Assembly: GCA_046330135.1 (NCBI GenBank)
Contig: JAXLTI010000005.1
Span: 248,001-312,000 of the forward strand
From: CAYYFX01 sp046330135
Lineage (GTDB): Bacteria; ARS69
Reading direction: 5' to 3'
Length of the DNA: 64,000 nt
Shown here: piece after piece, positions 46,453-55,673 of the stretch
How the letters are laid out: each line of letters starts with the position of its first letter
Position numbering within the stretch: the stretch's first letter is position 1
Program-made: the position numbers and the translations under genes
Notes under the pieces: model-generated
The model's database searches: none
Told to the model about the DNA's origin: nothing
The model's input: the letters and a program-made list of their open reading frames with translations, nothing else

Positions 46453-47646
46453 TCACGGGGCCATCGTCGCGCGGAACACCTTCTGGCCGTGCTCGACGCC
46501 GATGATCACGGCGGGCTTCGAGGCGTTCCGGTTCAGGTCCAGCGTGATGGTGCCCGTGACGCCGGCATAGTCCCGCGTGGCCGCGATGAGGTCGCGGAGC
46601 TTCGCCGTGGCCTTGCGCCGCGCCGGCGTCCCGGCCTTCGAGGTTCCGAGCCCCGCGAACGTGGCCGGATCCTCCGTGGCCAGCCGCTCCAGCGCGGCGA
46701 AGAGCACGCGCGCGGCGTCGTAGCCGAGCCCGGCCATCGAGTCCGGGTCCCCCTGGAAGCGCGCACGGTACTTCGCGAGGAACTCCTGGAGCCGCGGATC
46801 CGGCTTGTCCAGCGCCCAGTGGTTCGAGTAGAAGCAGCCGTCGAGCGCTTCGCCGCCGATCTTCAGGAGCTGCTCGCTCTCCCACCCGTCGCCCCCGAGG
46901 AGCGGCGCCGTGATGCCGAGCTCGCGCGCCTGCCGCGCGATCAGCCCGGCCTCCGTGTAGTACCCCGGCACCACCACGATGTCCGGGCTCTTGGCTTTGA
47001 TGGCGGTGAGCTGCGCGCGGAAGTCCTGGTCGCCGGCGCTGTACGCCTGCTCGATGACGACGCTGCCGCCGGCCGCGCCGAACGCGTCGGTGAAGAACTG
47101 CGCGAGGCCGACGCTGTAGTCGTTCTTGACGTCCTTGAGGATCGCCGCGCGCTTCACGCGGAGGCTGTCGGCGGCGAAGCGCGCCATCACGCCGCCCTGG
47201 AAGTCGTCGAGGAAGCACATGCGGAAGATGCAGTCGCCCACGCGCGTCACGGCGGGATTCGTGGAGGAGGGCGTGATCATGGGCACGCCGCCGGCTTGGC
47301 AGATCGGGCCGCCCGCGAGACTGCGCGACGAAGCGACCTCGCCGATCACGGCGACCGCGCGATCCTGGTTCACGAGCTTCTGGACGACGGTGGCGGCTTC
47401 CTCGGGGCGACCCTGGTCGTCCTCGACCAGCACGCGTACCGGCAACCCGCCGATGGCGCCTCCGCTCGTCGCCGCGAGCTCTTCGAGCGCGACCTGGACG
47501 CCGTTCTTCGTGGATTGGCCGAAGTTGGCCTCGTTGCCGGTGAGCGATCCGTACTCCCCGACGAGCAACTCGTCCTTTGCCGGCTTCCCGCAGCCCGCGA
47601 GCGAGAGCGCAGCCAGCGAAGCGAGCAGCAGGACGCGGGATCTCAT
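46453..47646 (-). CDS. livK: Branched-chain amino-acid binding lipoprotein, LivK/Leu-Ile-Val type
   Basis: A 397-residue periplasmic binding lipoprotein. The lipobox is SLAGC with Cys19. The start at 47646 lies six bases after GGGGAGG. Peripla_BP_6 features include LVGEYGSLTGNEANFGQSTKNGVQVALEE and ITPSSTNPAVT. First gene of the liv operon, which can carry Leu/Ile/Val, other amino acids, urea or short amides. The ligand is not fixed by sequence. Confidence 0.92.
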   Translation of the reverse strand: MRSRVLLLASLAALSLAGCGKPAKDELLVGEYGSLTGNEANFGQSTKNGVQVALEELAATSGGAIGGLPVRVLVEDDQGRPEEAATVVQKLVNQDRAVAVIGEVASSRSLAGGPICQAGGVPMITPSSTNPAVTRVGDCIFRMCFLDDFQGGVMARFAADSLRVKRAAILKDVKNDYSVGLAQFFTDAFGAAGGSVVIEQAYSAGDQDFRAQLTAIKAKSPDIVVVPGYYTEAGLIARQARELGITAPLLGGDGWESEQLLKIGGEALDGCFYSNHWALDKPDPRLQEFLAKYRARFQGDPDSMAGLGYDAARVLFAALERLATEDPATFAGLGTSKAGTPARRKATAKLRDLIAATRDYAGVTGTITLDLNRNASKPAVIIGVEHGQKVFRATMAP

Positions 47647-47687
47647 CACGACCTCCCCGAGGGCGCCGTAGTCGACCGATCGGGCAA

Positions 47688-47716
47688 CTGGTAGCACGGC
47701 GGCGGGCCACCGGCAA
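47688..47716 (-). promoter_or_regulatory. Putative promoter of the liv operon
   Basis: TTGCCG (47711-47716), 17-bp spacer, TACCAG (47688-47693) on the minus strand. Confidence 0.35.
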
Positions 47717-47805
47717 GCGCCGCTCGCCGGCCGCGCGCGTCCCGCGCCGGCGAGGCGCAGCGCAGCGGCGACGCGCGACGGGCGGCGTGCGCCGGCCGAC
47801 GTCGC

Positions 47806-49494
47806 TCAGCCCTCGGGGCTCGGCGCGGGGCGCGCCAGGAGCGGGCTCGGACGACGGGCGGCGGCGAGCGCGGCGACGAGCAGGTAGAGCGCGAGGAGGA
47901 TCAACGCGGACGCGGCGAGCGCGTTCACGAGGGCGACGTCCCCGCCGTGCGACGCGCGGAAGTTCGAGATCGCGAGCTTGCCCAGCGCCGTGAGCGTGGT
48001 GACGAGCACGAAGAGCATCGGCAGCGCCGTGAACGTCGAGCGGCGTCCCGTTCGCCGCAGCCACACCGTGACGGCGAGGAGAGTCAGCGCGGCGAGCAGC
48101 TGGTTGGACGCGCCGAACAGCGTCCAGTACTTCATCCACGAGCCCTCTCCGGCCGAGAGCAGGAGCCCGAGCGGCGCGCCCACCGTGATCACGGTGGCGC
48201 CCACCGCGCCGGCTCGGCCCTTCCAGCCGAACAGCTCCTGCAGCAGGTAGCGCCCGAGCCGCGTGGCGACGTCGAGCGTGTCGAAGACGAACGTCGAGAA
48301 GGCGAGCGCGCCGAACGTCACGGCGAACTGCAGGTGGCTCTTTCCGATGAGGAGCGTCATGAAGCGCCCGATCCCGTTTCCGTAGATCGTGCCCGGGGCC
48401 AGCCCCTTCAGCTCGTCCTGACCCGCGATCATGATGGTCACGAGCGCGATGAGCGCGACGAAGCCCTCCGCGAGCATGGCGCCGAAGCCGACGGGCCGGG
48501 TGTGACTCTCGCGATCGATCTGCTTGGACGTCGTGCCCGAGCACACGAGCCCGTGGAAGCCCGAGCAAGCGCCGCAGGCGATCGTGACGAAGAGGAAGGG
48601 GTACATCGTTCCCGTGAAGCCGCCCGCGTCCCACGTACGGAACGCCGGCTGCCGGATCTCGTAGCCGCCGAAGAACACCCCGACGACGCCGAGCGCGAGC
48701 GCCGAGAACAGGACGAAGCCGCCGAGGTAGCCGCGCGGCTGGAGGAGCATCCACATCGGGAGGAGCGACGCGACGGCGCAGTACCCGAGGATCAGGACGA
48801 CCCACGTGCGCCGATCGAGGAGGAGCGCGGTCGAGACGTCGGTGCCGAGCCACGCCACGGCGAACGTGGCCGGCACGAAGAGGACCGTGAGCAGCCAGAG
48901 CGGCGGCCGCCAGAGGCGCTGCACGATACCCATCACGACCGCCAGCGCGAGGTACATCACGCTGGCCGAGGCGACCGCTCCGCCCGGATGGAAGCCCTTC
49001 GCCCCCGCGAGTTCCTCCGTCCCCACCACGAAGCTCGCCGCCGTGATGTCCGCGAAGGCGACCGCGACGTACACGAGCGCGATCCAGATGAACAGCATCA
49101 AGCTGCGCCCCGCGCCGGCGCCGAGGTGCTCCCGCGCGATCTCGGCGATCGAGCGGGCGTCGTGACGGACGGAGGCGAGGAGCGTGGTGAAGTCGTGCAC
49201 CGCGCCGATCAGGATGACGCCGAGCCCCACCCACAGGGCGCACGGCAGCCAGCCGAACGTCTGACAGGCGAGGATCGGCCCGGCGATCGGGCCGGCCGCC
49301 GCGATCGCAGAGAAGTGCTGGGCGAAGAGGTAGAAGGGTCGGGTGGGGACGAAGTCCACGCCGTCGTCGAGGCGTCGGGCGGGCGTCTCGTGCGTGTCGT
49401 CGGGGGCGAGCTGGCGAGCGACCCAGCCGCCGTACGTGCGGTAGCCGACGATCAGGAAGACGAGGAACCCGGTTGCGAGCCATGCGAGCGGCAC
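47806..49494 (-). CDS. CstA-family (carbon starvation/pyruvate) permease
   Basis: A 562-residue membrane protein with about 15 membrane segments. It has the family stretches NDFTTLL-like HDFTTLLASVRHD, CGACSGFHGLVCSGTTSKQI and LFGASNQLLAALTL. E. coli relatives CstA and BtsT take up pyruvate and peptides under starvation. Start is a GTG at 49494, nine bases after GGAG. A divergent promoter pair lies upstream. Substrate here is inferred only from the family. Confidence 0.9.
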   Translation of the reverse strand: MPLAWLATGFLVFLIVGYRTYGGWVARQLAPDDTHETPARRLDDGVDFVPTRPFYLFAQHFSAIAAAGPIAGPILACQTFGWLPCALWVGLGVILIGAVHDFTTLLASVRHDARSIAEIAREHLGAGAGRSLMLFIWIALVYVAVAFADITAASFVVGTEELAGAKGFHPGGAVASASVMYLALAVVMGIVQRLWRPPLWLLTVLFVPATFAVAWLGTDVSTALLLDRRTWVVLILGYCAVASLLPMWMLLQPRGYLGGFVLFSALALGVVGVFFGGYEIRQPAFRTWDAGGFTGTMYPFLFVTIACGACSGFHGLVCSGTTSKQIDRESHTRPVGFGAMLAEGFVALIALVTIMIAGQDELKGLAPGTIYGNGIGRFMTLLIGKSHLQFAVTFGALAFSTFVFDTLDVATRLGRYLLQELFGWKGRAGAVGATVITVGAPLGLLLSAGEGSWMKYWTLFGASNQLLAALTLLAVTVWLRRTGRRSTFTALPMLFVLVTTLTALGKLAISNFRASHGGDVALVNALAASALILLALYLLVAALAAARRPSPLLARPAPSPEG

Positions 49495-49521
49495 GCCGCG
49501 ATCTCCGGCCGAGGATGCGGC

Positions 49522-49551
49522 ATCGTAACGGCCCGCCGCCCGCGCGGGCAA
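49522..49551 (-). promoter_or_regulatory. Putative promoter of the CstA-type permease
   Basis: TTGCCC (49546-49551), 18-bp spacer, TACGAT (49522-49527) on the minus strand. Confidence 0.45.
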
Positions 49552-49633
49552 GGCTCCGCCGCCCGTCGGATGCGTAGCCGCCGTTGCGGGCGCGGGCCGT
49601 CCGATCCGCGGGGAAGGACGGCGAGGGTTCCGC

Positions 49634-49661
49634 TTGACGGAGCGCCGAACGCGCGTAGATT
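49634..49661 (+). promoter_or_regulatory. Promoter of cold-shock gene 2
   Basis: TTGACG (49634-49639), 16-bp spacer, TAGATT (49656-49661) on the plus strand. It implies a leader of about 390 bases before the GTG at 50055. Confidence 0.5.
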
Positions 49662-49908
49662 GTCCGCCCAGAGCGTCCTCGCGGTCCCGCGCAACGGGCT
49701 GCGCGAGGAACTCACCGCCCACCGAAGGTCTGCTGGCCCTTCGTCCGTCAGGCGACAATCAGGCGAAATCGACGCGCGTGTTGGCCTCCCTCCGATTCCC
49801 GGCCCCCCTCCCTCGGCGAGCGCAGCCGTTCCCGAGCGCGGCCGCAGGGATCACTCCGGTGTCGAGAGACTCGGTCGACGGCTCGAGGCGGCGGATCGCG
49901 GTGCGGCA
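49662..49908 (+). other. Upstream part of the long cold-shock leader, no gene
   Basis: No gene is supported. Short GC hairpins can be drawn, but this part shows no clear similarity to the upstream sequence of the first cold-shock gene. Confidence 0.4.
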
Positions 49909-50054
49909 CGGGGCGAGCGCGTAGCCCGTCCCCCAAGGACGCCCTCCGAGAGTCGGGGGACGTGAATCACCCGGCGGGGCCACCCGCCATCCGGAGTCGG
50001 CAGGTACGGCGGGGCCGGAACTCCGACGAAGGCAGCTGAAGGAGAGACACGGTC
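49909..50054 (+). promoter_or_regulatory. Structured 5' leader of cold-shock gene, copy 2
   Basis: Counterpart of the leader at 3959-4097. Hairpins GGCGGG/CCCGCC (49973-49988) and GTCGG to CCGAC (49996-50027) enclosing GGT/ACT and CGG/CCG match the first copy, with changed bases that keep pairing. AAGGAGAG lies eight bases before the start. Confidence 0.65.
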
Positions 50055-50273
50055 GTGCGTATCACCGGCACCGTGAAGTGGTTCAACGACGAAAAGGGCT
50101 TCGGCTTCATCACGCGGGACGACGGGCAGAAGGACGTCTTCGTCCACCACACCGCGATCCGCCAGGCGAACGGCGGCTTCCGAAGCCTGGCCGAGGGCCA
50201 GCGCGTGGAGTTCGACGTCGTCGCCGGGACCAAGGGTCCTGCGGCGGAGAACGTCACGAAGGTCGAAGGCTGA
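50055..50273 (+). CDS. CspA-family cold-shock protein, second copy
   Basis: A 72-residue cold-shock protein 93% identical to the copy at 4098. It keeps KGFGFIT and DVFVHH. It starts with GTG where the other uses ATG. The terminator arms are also shared, so leader, gene and terminator were duplicated as a unit or both derive from an older duplication. Two nearly identical copies with different leaders suggest different temperature or stress settings, which is inference. Confidence 0.95.
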   Translation: MRITGTVKWFNDEKGFGFITRDDGQKDVFVHHTAIRQANGGFRSLAEGQRVEFDVVAGTKGPAAENVTKVEG

Positions 50274-50302
50274 TCCCTTCGGTCTCTCGAGGGGTCGGAT
50301 CG

Positions 50303-50336
50303 AGGGGTCGCCCCACCGCGGGCGGCCCCTGTTTCG
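50303..50336 (+). terminator. Terminator after cold-shock gene 2
   Basis: Stem AGGGGTCGCCC (50303-50313) with GGGCGGCCCCT (50320-50330), then GTTTCG. Same arms as after copy 1. Confidence 0.65.
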
Positions 50337-50397
50337 TTCGCGCTCGCGCGGCTCGCCGCCGGGCGCGCGGGAGGGGAGCCGTGCGGGAGGTCGCTGC

Positions 50398-52677
50398 GTG
50401 AGTCGCCGCCGGGTGCACGTCGAGATCCGCGGGGCGGTGCAGGGGGTCGGCTTCCGGCCCTTCGTGTACCGGCTCGCGCACGAGCTCGACCTCGCGGGCT
50501 GGGTGGTCAACGACTCGCGCGGCGTCCGCCTGGAGGCGGAGGGAGCGCCCGACGCGCTCGGCCGCTTCCTCGATCGCCTGCGCGCCGAGGCGCCGCCGCA
50601 CGCTCGCCTGCACTCGTTCGAGTCCGCGTGGCTTCCCGCGGCGGGCTTCGAAGGCTTCGAGATCCGCCCGAGCGATCCGGGGGGCGCGCGGAGCGTGGTG
50701 CTGCTCCCCGACCTCGCGACGTGCACGGACTGCCTCGCCGAGATCGGCGATCCCCGCGAGCGCCGGCACCGCTACCCGTTCACGAACTGCACGCGGTGCG
50801 GGCCGCGCTTCACGATCGTGCGTGCGCTGCCGTACGACCGTCCGAACACGACGATGCGCGGCTTCGCGCTGTGCGAGGACTGCGCGCGCGAGTACGCCGA
50901 CCCGCGCGACCGGCGCTTCCACGCGCAGCCCGTCGCGTGTCCCCGCTGCGGGCCCTCGCTCGTGCTCGAGGACGCCCGGGGCATGCCGCTCGCGCGCGGC
51001 GACGAGGCACTCCGGGGCGCGGCCGCGGCGATCCGCGAGGGGCGCATCGTGGCGGTGAAGGGGCTCGGCGGATACCATCTCATGTGCGATGCGGCGAACG
51101 CCGCGGCCGTGGAGGCGATTCGCGAGCGGAAGCCCCGTCACGAGAAGCCGTTCGCGCTCATGGCGCGCGATCTCGCGCAGGCGCGCGCGCTGGTGGCGGT
51201 GGACGACGCGGCGGCAGAGGTCCTGGCCTCGTCCGAGGCGCCGATCGTGCTCCTGCCGCGCCGCGCGGACGCACCCGTGGCGGCGAACGTCGCGCCGGGG
51301 CTGCCCACGCTCGGCGTCATGCTGCCGGCCACCCCTCTGCACCACCTGCTCCTCCGCGAAGTCGATCGCGCGGTCGTTGCGACGAGCGGCAACCTCACGG
51401 ACGAGCCCATCGTCACCGGCAACGCGGAGGCGCGACGCCGGCTCGGGCACGTCGCGGATCTCCTCCTCGCGCACGACCGGCCGATCGAGCGACACGTGGA
51501 CGACAGCGTGGGCACCTTCCTGGGCGGCGCGTTCCGCCTGCTGCGTCGCGCGCGGGGCTGGGCCCCGCTGCCGGTGCTCGTGTCCGGAGACTGGCCGGCC
51601 ATCCTCGCGGTCGGCGCGCATCTCAAGAGCACGGTGGCTCTCGCCACGGGGCGGCAGGTCTTCGTCAGCCAGCACGTGGGCGACCTGGAGACCCCGGAGG
51701 CCACCGCGGCCTTCGAGCGCGTGATCGACGACTTCACGCGGATGTACGACGTCGCGCCGGCGGCGATCGCGCACGATCTGCATCCGGACTACGTCTCCAC
51801 GCACGTGGCGCGGCGCCTCGCGGCGGAGCGCGGCGTGCCGCTCTTCGCGGTGCAGCACCACCACGCGCATCTCGCCGCGGTGCTCGCGGAGGCGGGCGCG
51901 GAGGGTCGCGCGCTCGGCGTGACGTGGGACGGAACCGGGTTCGGCGAGGACGGCACCGTTTGGGGAGGGGAGTTCCTGCTCGGGGACGCGTCCGGCTACG
52001 AGCGCGTCGCGCACTTCGCGCCGTTCCGCCTGCCGGGCGGCGAGGCGGCGATCCGCGAGCCGCGCCGGACCGCGGTCGCCCTCGTCTACGGCCTGCTCGG
52101 GGAAGCGGCGCTCTCGCGGACCGATCTGCCCGCCGTGGCGTCGTTCGCCGAGCACGAGCGCGACGTGCTCGCACGGATGCTCGAGCGCGGGCTGAACTCG
52201 CCCACGACCACGAGCGCCGGCCGGCTCTTCGACGGCGTGGCGGCGCTGCTCGGCCTGCACGGAACGTCCACGTTCGAAGGCCAGGCGGCGATGGCGCTCG
52301 AGGCTCTCGTGGATCCGACGGAGCGGGGGGCGTACCCCGTCACCGTCATGGGCGGAGCGCCCCGCGTGCTAGACTGGCGCCCCACGATCGCGGCGCTCCT
52401 CGCGGACCTCTCGCGCGGAGCGAGCCCGGGCGTCATCGCCGCGCGATTCCACAACGCGCTCGTCGCCGCGATGGTGCTCGTGGCGCGGGACATCGGTGTT
52501 GCTCGCGTCGCGCTCGGCGGCGGTTGCTTCCAGAACCGGGTCCTGGTCGAGCGGGCCCTCGAGCAGCTCGCGGCGGGGGGGCACGAGGTCCTGCTCCCGC
52601 GCCTCTTGCCTGCGAACGACGGCGGCATCAGCTTGGGGCAGGCGGCGGTCTGCGCCGCGTGGCTCGCTCGGCGCTGA
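50398..52677 (+). CDS. hypF: Hydrogenase maturation carbamoyltransferase HypF
   Basis: A 759-residue enzyme that makes the cyanide ligand precursor of [NiFe] hydrogenases by transferring carbamoyl to HypE. Domains in order: acylphosphatase-like (4-90, VQGVGFRPFVYRL), two zinc fingers (Cys109/112/131/134 and Cys159/162/181/184), a YrdC-type domain (about 200-380) and a Kae1-like domain (about 395-759) with HHHAHLAAV. Full-length. First gene of hypF-C-D-E; hypA and hypB are not in the window. Confidence 0.96.
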   Translation: MSRRRVHVEIRGAVQGVGFRPFVYRLAHELDLAGWVVNDSRGVRLEAEGAPDALGRFLDRLRAEAPPHARLHSFESAWLPAAGFEGFEIRPSDPGGARSVVLLPDLATCTDCLAEIGDPRERRHRYPFTNCTRCGPRFTIVRALPYDRPNTTMRGFALCEDCAREYADPRDRRFHAQPVACPRCGPSLVLEDARGMPLARGDEALRGAAAAIREGRIVAVKGLGGYHLMCDAANAAAVEAIRERKPRHEKPFALMARDLAQARALVAVDDAAAEVLASSEAPIVLLPRRADAPVAANVAPGLPTLGVMLPATPLHHLLLREVDRAVVATSGNLTDEPIVTGNAEARRRLGHVADLLLAHDRPIERHVDDSVGTFLGGAFRLLRRARGWAPLPVLVSGDWPAILAVGAHLKSTVALATGRQVFVSQHVGDLETPEATAAFERVIDDFTRMYDVAPAAIAHDLHPDYVSTHVARRLAAERGVPLFAVQHHHAHLAAVLAEAGAEGRALGVTWDGTGFGEDGTVWGGEFLLGDASGYERVAHFAPFRLPGGEAAIREPRRTAVALVYGLLGEAALSRTDLPAVASFAEHERDVLARMLERGLNSPTTTSAGRLFDGVAALLGLHGTSTFEGQAAMALEALVDPTERGAYPVTVMGGAPRVLDWRPTIAALLADLSRGASPGVIAARFHNALVAAMVLVARDIGVARVALGGGCFQNRVLVERALEQLAAGGHEVLLPRLLPANDGGISLGQAAVCAAWLARR

Positions 52678-52711
52678 ACGCGCGCGCCCCAGAGGGTGAA
52701 AGGGACCGACC

Positions 52712-52993
52712 ATGTGTCTCGGCATTCCCGGACAGGTGACGCGGATCGACGAGGTCGGCTCCGGATTGACCATGGGCACCGTCGACTTCGCCGGCGTCAC
52801 CAAGGAAGTGTGTCTGGCCTGCCTGCCGGAGACGAGGATCGGCGACTGGGTGATCGTGCACGTCGGCTTCGCCATCACGCGCGTGGACGAAGACGAGGCG
52901 CGCGAGGTCTTCCGGATCCTGAAGGAGATGGGGGAGATCGGCGAGCTGGACGCCTCGCGGCCGGGCGACCCCGACGGACGCGCCGGTCCGTGA
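52712..52993 (+). CDS. hypC: Hydrogenase assembly chaperone HypC
   Basis: A 93-residue HypC with the essential second residue Cys (MCLGIPGQV). HypC carries the Fe(CN)2CO unit with HypD and hands it to the large subunit precursor. hypD starts 13 bases on. Confidence 0.95.
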   Translation: MCLGIPGQVTRIDEVGSGLTMGTVDFAGVTKEVCLACLPETRIGDWVIVHVGFAITRVDEDEAREVFRILKEMGEIGELDASRPGDPDGRAGP

Positions 52994-53006
52994 GCGCGGG
53001 TGCCGC

Positions 53007-54095
53007 ATGAGATACGTCGACGAGTACCGCAACGAGACCGAGACCCGCTCCTTCGTGCGAGCCATCGGGCGGCGCGTGACGCGGCCGTGGACCCTCATGG
53101 AGATCTGCGGCGGGCAGACGCACACCTTCATCAAGTCCGGCATCGACCGCATGCTTCCTCCGGAGATCGCGCTCGTGCACGGCCCGGGGTGCCCGGTGTG
53201 CGTGACGCCGCTCGAGCAGATCGACCGCGCCATCGCGATCGCGCAGCGGCCGGAAGTGATCCTCACGTCGTTCGGGGACATGCTGCGCGTGCCGGGCTCC
53301 GACACCGACCTCTTGAGCGTCAAGGCGAAGGGGGGCGACGTGCGCATGGTGTATTCGCCGCTGGACGCGGTGACGCTCGCGCAGAAGCACCCGGACCGCG
53401 AAGTGGTCTTCTTCGCCGTCGGCTTCGAGACCACCGCGCCGGCGAACGCGATGTCGGTGTGGCAGGCGTCGAGGCTCGGTCTCGACAACTTCTCGGTGCT
53501 GGTGTCGCACGTTCGCGTGCCGCCCGCCATGGAGGCGCTGCTCTCCGCGCCGGACAACCGCGTGCAGGGCTTCCTGGCCGCGGGACACGTCTGCGCCGTG
53601 ATGGGCTACGAGGAGTACGAACCGCTCGCGGCGAAGCATCGCGTGCCGATCGTGGTGACGGGCTTCGAGCCGCTCGATCTCGTGCAGGGCGTCTACATGG
53701 CGGTGGACGCGCTCGAGGCCGGCCGCACGGGCGTGGAGAACCAGTACTCGCGCAGCGTGACGCGCGAGGGGAATCGCCGCGCCCAGGAGATCATCGCCGA
53801 GGTGTTCGAGATCTGCGACCGCGCCTGGCGCGGCGTCGGCGTCATCCCGGAGAGCGGCTACCGCCTGCGCGCGCCCTACCGCCGCTTCGACGCGGAGGCC
53901 CGCTTCGAGGTGAGCCACGTGACGGCGCACGAGTCCTCCGTGTGCATCGCCGGGGAGATCCTGCGCGGCGTTCGCAAGCCCCACGAGTGCACCGCGTTCG
54001 GAACGCTCTGCACGCCGGATCACCCGGTGGGCGCGCCGATGGTGTCCGGGGAGGGCGCATGCGCCGCGTACTGGCACTACAAGAGGGAAGCGTGA
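53007..54095 (+). CDS. hypD: Hydrogenase maturation protein HypD
   Basis: A 362-residue iron-sulfur protein that builds the Fe(CN)2CO group with HypC. It has Cys34 in MEICGGQTH and Cys62 and Cys65 in HGPGCPVC, with a [4Fe-4S] cluster region toward the C-terminus containing CIAGEILRG and HECTAFG. hypE overlaps its stop by four bases. Confidence 0.96.
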   Translation: MRYVDEYRNETETRSFVRAIGRRVTRPWTLMEICGGQTHTFIKSGIDRMLPPEIALVHGPGCPVCVTPLEQIDRAIAIAQRPEVILTSFGDMLRVPGSDTDLLSVKAKGGDVRMVYSPLDAVTLAQKHPDREVVFFAVGFETTAPANAMSVWQASRLGLDNFSVLVSHVRVPPAMEALLSAPDNRVQGFLAAGHVCAVMGYEEYEPLAAKHRVPIVVTGFEPLDLVQGVYMAVDALEAGRTGVENQYSRSVTREGNRRAQEIIAEVFEICDRAWRGVGVIPESGYRLRAPYRRFDAEARFEVSHVTAHESSVCIAGEILRGVRKPHECTAFGTLCTPDHPVGAPMVSGEGACAAYWHYKREA

Positions 54096-55159
54096 GCGGC
54101 CTCCGCGCGGCCGACCTCGCGGGCGCCGCCTGTCCGATCCCGATCCAGGACTATCCGCACGTCCTCCTCGCGCACGGCGGCGGCGGGCGTCTCACCCACA
54201 TGCTGATCGAGAAGATGTTCGCGGCCACGTTCGCGAATCCCGCGCTCGCGCCGCTCCACGACGGAGCCCGCCTCGACGTGGACGGCGCGCGCCTCGCCGT
54301 CACCACGGACTCCTTCGTGGTGAGCCCGCGCTTCTTCCCAGGAGGTGACATCGGCTCGCTCGCGGTGCACGGCACGGTGAACGATCTCGCGATGTGCGGC
54401 GCCCGGCCGATCGCGCTCACCGCCGCGTTCGTGCTGGAGGAGGGGCTCGCCATGGAGGAGCTCTGGCGGATCGTCCTCTCGATGCGGGCCGCCGCGGCGG
54501 ACGTTCCCGTGCCCATCGTCACCGGCGACACGAAGGTGGTGGAGCGGGGGAAGGGCGACGGCCTGTACATCAACACGACGGGGATCGGGGTCGTCCGGGC
54601 CGGCCTCGAGATCCTGCCGGGAGCCGCGCGGCCCAGCGACGTCGTGATCTTGAACGGGCCGATCGCGCAGCACGGGATCGCGATCATGTCCGTGCGCGAA
54701 GGCCTGGAGTTCGGCACGAAGGTGGAGAGCGACTCGGCGGCGCTCGGCGGCCTCGTGTCCGCGCTGCTGGATGCGGTGGGCCCGGCGGTGCGCGTGCTCC
54801 GCGATCCCACGCGCGGCGGCGTGTCGAGCGCGCTCAACGAGATCGCGCAGGCGTCGCGCGCGGGGATCCGCCTCGAGGAGGCGAAGATCCCGATCCGCGA
54901 GGACGTGCGCGGCGCGTGCGAGATCCTGGGGTTCGATCCGCTCTACGTCGCGAACGAGGGCAAGGTGCTCGCGATCGTCGCGGCGCGGGAGGCCGAGCGG
55001 GCCCTGGCCGCGATGCGCGCGCATCCGCTCGGGCGCGAGGCCGCGATCGTCGGCGAGGTCGTGGAGGACCATCCCGGCCGCGTGTACCTGAGAAGCCGCG
55101 TCGGCGGCCTGCGCGTCGTCGACATGCTGAGCGGCGAGCAACTGCCCCGCATCTGCTGA
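54092..55159 (+). CDS. hypE: Hydrogenase maturation protein HypE
   Basis: A 355-residue PurM/ThiL-like enzyme that dehydrates the carbamoyl group to a thiocyanate on its C-terminal cysteine. The C-terminus reads LPRIC with the required Cys at the last residue. Start GTG overlaps the hypD stop. The 3' end has a degraded copy downstream at 55428-55497. Confidence 0.96.
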   Translation: MSGLRAADLAGAACPIPIQDYPHVLLAHGGGGRLTHMLIEKMFAATFANPALAPLHDGARLDVDGARLAVTTDSFVVSPRFFPGGDIGSLAVHGTVNDLAMCGARPIALTAAFVLEEGLAMEELWRIVLSMRAAAADVPVPIVTGDTKVVERGKGDGLYINTTGIGVVRAGLEILPGAARPSDVVILNGPIAQHGIAIMSVREGLEFGTKVESDSAALGGLVSALLDAVGPAVRVLRDPTRGGVSSALNEIAQASRAGIRLEEAKIPIREDVRGACEILGFDPLYVANEGKVLAIVAAREAERALAAMRAHPLGREAAIVGEVVEDHPGRVYLRSRVGGLRVVDMLSGEQLPRIC

Positions 55160-55201
55160 CGCCCGCGCAAATGGCCGCGGCTCCGCACCGTTCTTGCTTC
55201 C

Positions 55202-55326
55202 GTGGGGGGAGGCCGGCGGGCCCTTCCCCCGGGCCTGTGCGCGCGTATGCGGGCGACGCGCTCCGCGCGTCGCGATCGCATGCGTGCTCCAATGCCCGGG
55301 GGAAGGGCCCGCCGGCCTCCCCCCAC
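55202..55326. repeat. Long palindromic repeat, copy A
   Basis: A perfect 33-bp inverted repeat (55202-55234 with 55294-55326) around a 59-base core. Twenty-five bases of the left core and 23 of the right core are identical to copy B read on the other strand. The outer stem differs from copy B but stays perfectly paired. It may act as a bidirectional terminator between hypE and the convergent gene and looks like a REP-type mobile or structural repeat. Confidence 0.85.
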
Positions 55327-55538
55327 GAGAGTTCGCGCGGGTCGAGTCGCTCGCTCGGTCATCGCCGGATTTGTCAGTGGGCGCCGCGAGCGAGCAGGTG
55401 CTCCTCGCGCTCTCACTGCCGCGCGGAAGCCACCGGCAGGCGCATCCGAGGGCCGTCGACGCGCTGGGCGGCGAGCAACCTCCCGCAACTCCTGAAGCCG
55501 GGATCGAGAGCTCAAGCGAGCTGCGGAGCGACGACAGG
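55327..55538. other. Spacer between palindromes with decayed hypE 3' fragment
   Basis: At 55455-55479 the sequence matches the hypE 3' end (55118-55142) at 22 of 25 bases, and the match continues weakly on both sides (about 55428-55497). The frame is broken relative to hypE, so this is a remnant, not a gene. No other feature is visible. Confidence 0.6.
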
Positions 55539-55659
55539 CGAGGGGAGGGTGGCGATGCCTTTCCCGGGGCATTGGAGCACGCATGCGATCGCGGCGCCGC
55601 AGGCGTCGCCCGCATACGCGCGCACAGGCCCCGGGGAAGGCGTCGCCACCCTCCCCTCG
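55539..55659. repeat. Long palindromic repeat, copy B (inverted relative to A)
   Basis: A 32-bp inverted repeat with two mismatches that still allow G-U pairs (55539-55570 with 55628-55659) around a 57-base core shared with copy A on the opposite strand. Confidence 0.85.
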
Positions 55660-55673
55660 ACTGTCTTTCGGGC

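Noticed and set aside
55202..55659. Integron attC sites or a CRISPR array
   Set aside because: No RYYYAAC/GTTRRRY core sites, no integrase, only two copies in opposite orientation, and no regular repeat-spacer pattern.
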